Positions 41,220 to 42,040 of a stretch of DNA of 42,040 nucleotides are shown here, piece by piece. Location of the stretch: contig CALRFG010000003.1 in NCBI GenBank assembly GCA_943356525.1, positions 45,709 to 87,748 on the forward strand, read 5' to 3'. Under the pieces are notes generated by a model, which did no database searches, was not told the DNA's origin, and saw only the letters and a program-made list of their open reading frames with translations. A program made the position numbers and the translations under genes. Origin of the DNA: Candidatus Nomurabacteria bacterium. Its GTDB lineage: Bacteria > Patescibacteriota > Minisyncoccia > Phycocordibacterales > CAIZLB01. The stretch's first letter is position 1, and every line of letters begins with the position of its first letter.

Positions 41220-41295
41220 GCGTTCGTAGCTCAGTCGGTAGAGCACCTGCCTTTTAAGCAGAGGGTCGTAGGTTCGATTCCTACCGGACGCACCA
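41220..41295 (+). tRNA. tRNA-Lys: tRNA-Lys (anticodon TTT)
   Basis: A 76-nt cloverleaf with encoded CCA. Acceptor GCGTTCG pairs with CGGACGC (one T-G wobble). The D arm is GCTC...GAGC. The anticodon loop is CTTTTAA, with Lys anticodon TTT. The T arm is GTAGG-TTCGATT-CCTAC. The top pair of the anticodon stem is a C-A mismatch. A short terminator follows. Confidence 0.97.
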
Positions 41296-41298
41296 ACA

Positions 41299-41326
41299 TA
41301 AAAAGATGCATTAAGCATTTTTTTTG
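41299..41326 (+). terminator. tRNA-Lys terminator
   Basis: A-run plus GATGC, loop ATTAA, then GCAT and a run of eight T, directly after the tRNA. Confidence 0.65.
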
Positions 41327-41440
41327 TTTGTGTCCGAAGGAGCGAATAGTTTCGCTCCTGGGTTGGAATCGAAAAGCTTTACCTTATTTTCGAAGAACTT
41401 TATTCAGAGAAAATGGTAAAGGTATACTGAAGTCGTAGAC
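41327..41440. other. hairpin-rich segment between tRNA and its partial copy
   Basis: No ORF. It contains a perfect 8-bp hairpin, GGAGCGAA/TTCGCTCC with a 4-nt loop (41339-41358), and a longer hairpin in which CTTTACC (41377-41383) and ATTTTC (41386-41391) pair with GAAAAT (41409-41414) and GGTAAAG (41415-41421). A third hairpin, GAAGTC/GACTTC (41429-41443), runs into the tRNA copy. It may be a small mobile-element remnant or a structured RNA. Confidence 0.55.
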
Positions 41441-41463
41441 TTCGATTCCTACCGGACGCACCA
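41441..41463 (+). repeat. partial duplicate of tRNA-Lys 3' end (att-like)
   Basis: 23 nt here are identical to the tRNA 3' end (T-loop, T-stem 3' arm, acceptor 3' arm and CCA, 41273-41295), 168 bp downstream. GTCGTAG just upstream is shared with the tRNA as well, then the copies differ by a small change. This is the usual look of an attachment site left by tRNA-targeting integration. Confidence 0.85.
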
Positions 41464-41476
41464 CAGGAGTACTTTT

Positions 41477-41494
41477 ATTTTGATAAATCAAAAT
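41477..41494. repeat. 18-nt perfect palindrome
   Basis: ATTTTGAT and ATCAAAAT flank AA. It lies 13 nt after the tRNA copy and could be a recombination or protein-binding site; it could also be chance in AT-rich DNA. Confidence 0.5.
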
Positions 41495-41508
41495 ATGTCG
41501 CACATGAG

Positions 41509-41536
41509 AAAAATCACACTTAATGTGTGGTTTTTT
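41509..41536. terminator. terminator before the 41567 gene
   Basis: AAAAATCACAC and GTGTGGTTTTT (one T-G wobble) form an 11-bp stem with T and A runs. On the minus strand it is about 30 nt downstream of the stop at 41567. Confidence 0.8.
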
Positions 41537-41566
41537 GTTGAGCAATTTAAAGAATCAAATAGTAAC

Positions 41567-41875
41567 CTACCTCACAAACTCCTCAAATATATAGTTTGAA
41601 AAATTAACTAAAAATCTCGTAGGAATATTTATAAAATCCAAAGGTCCTATAGCTCTAAAATTTTCAAATAGTTTTGGAATATATGTCGTACCTGATTGAC
41701 TAATATCATTTTCAAACATAACTAAATTAGGAGGTTGTTTAAAAATAAGCGCATTAATTTTATATTTAAAAAATTTATCTATTAAGATATTTATTTCTGA
41801 CTCATTAGCTTTTATTGCAGAAGTTATAAAAAATAATATTATTATAGATAATAAGAATAATTTACTTTTTTTCAT
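41567..41875 (-). CDS. small secreted protein of unknown function
   Basis: The 102-residue protein has a clear signal peptide (residues 1-23, KKSKLFLLSIIILFFITSAIKA) followed by an acidic and aromatic mature part without Cys. No family is recognised. An A/T-rich TATAAA lies a few nt before the ATG. A terminator follows. It lies next to the end of another minus-strand gene at the window edge. It may be a truncated copy of something longer; this cannot be judged here. Confidence 0.6.
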   Translation of the reverse strand: MKKSKLFLLSIIILFFITSAIKANESEINILIDKFFKYKINALIFKQPPNLVMFENDISQSGTTYIPKLFENFRAIGPLDFINIPTRFLVNFSNYIFEEFVR

Positions 41876-41942
41876 TATATTTATATCTTAACACAGATTT
41901 AATATATCTTATATTTTTTACGATTTTTGCAAGATAATCAAC

Positions 41943-42040
41943 CTATCTAAACCAACTTTTTATCTTATTAATCCAATTTGATATTGCACTTCTTTTAACC
42001 TCAGGTGCTACAGTAGGTACTGGTTCAACAATATTTACAT
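41943..42040 (-). CDS. C-terminal end of a gene continuing beyond the window
   Basis: The minus-strand frame is open from the window edge to a TAG at 41943-41945. It codes 31 residues ending SNWINKIKSWFR, rich in Pro and Val before (VEPVPTVAPEV). This looks like a linker and an amphipathic C-terminal tail. The rest of the gene is outside, so no product can be named. Confidence 0.5.
   Translation of the reverse strand, partial: VNIVEPVPTVAPEVKRSAISNWINKIKSWFR

Noticed and set aside
41441-41463. Second tRNA gene
   Set aside because: Only the T-loop and acceptor 3' part are present; D and anticodon arms are missing, and the T-stem 5' side does not pair properly.

Overview
The window is AT-rich, gene-dense bacterial chromosome and looks like a member of the Candidate Phyla Radiation (Patescibacteria, Parcubacteria-like). 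This is inferred from several things together: short reduced housekeeping proteins (a short MetRS and a short RecO), many single-pass or signal-bearing surface proteins without metabolic neighbours, a secreted protein with a peptidoglycan-binding domain that resembles an S-layer protein, a RecA with a long charged N-terminal extension, and almost no Shine-Dalgarno sequences. No phage, IS element, CRISPR array or rRNA operon is present. The only mobile-element hint is a duplicated tRNA 3' end near the right edge.

Layout. 1-2.1 kb: the end of an ABC exporter, a candidate structured RNA, and a DUF3800 gene broken by an in-frame stop. 2.2-4.8 kb: a PolB-like exonuclease, a DsbA-like membrane-anchored thioredoxin and an MFS transporter. 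4.9-9.6 kb (minus strand): a CAP-domain protein, a SAM methyltransferase, two small membrane proteins, RmuC and a class I aldolase. 9.7-10.1 kb: a small Gly/Tyr-rich lipoprotein with its own strong promoter and terminator. 10.2-13.8 kb (minus): ftsX, ftsE, an 87-aa protein, a membrane protein that may be an anti-sigma factor, an ECF-like sigma factor and a 29-codon membrane microprotein upstream of it. 13.8-16.5 kb: the S-layer-like gene, its long leader, a perfect palindrome and a winged-helix regulator. 16.5-20.5 kb: ftsK, a small membrane protein and recA. 20.6-27 kb (minus): rpsR-ssb-rpsF, TatD, metG, an AI-2E-family permease and glyS. 27-32 kb (minus): two large surface proteins, one with an almost identical internal 320-bp repeat. 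32-37 kb (minus): recO, ileS with an inserted histidine-phosphatase domain, and a slipin. 37-42 kb: a ComF-like phosphoribosyltransferase, a DEAD-box helicase, a membrane protein, ruvA, a SpoU methyltransferase, tRNA-Lys(UUU), and two minus-strand fragments or hypotheticals.

Functional themes: genome maintenance (recA, recO, ruvA, rmuC, ssb, ftsK), cell division and envelope (ftsEX, S-layer-like protein, CAP protein, surface proteins), and translation (metG, glyS, ileS, rpsF, rpsR, tRNA-Lys, SpoU).

The two strongest observations are these. (1) A complete-looking histidine phosphatase domain lies inside isoleucyl-tRNA synthetase. (2) A window-wide promoter architecture places a TATAAT-like hexamer 5-8 nt upstream of the ATG, which implies leaderless mRNAs and corrects several start codons. 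Further points of interest are three copies of a 50-nt bidirectional terminator element, all between convergent genes; a perfect 10-bp inverted repeat next to the S-layer promoter; and a tRNA-Lys 3' duplication in a hairpin-rich segment.
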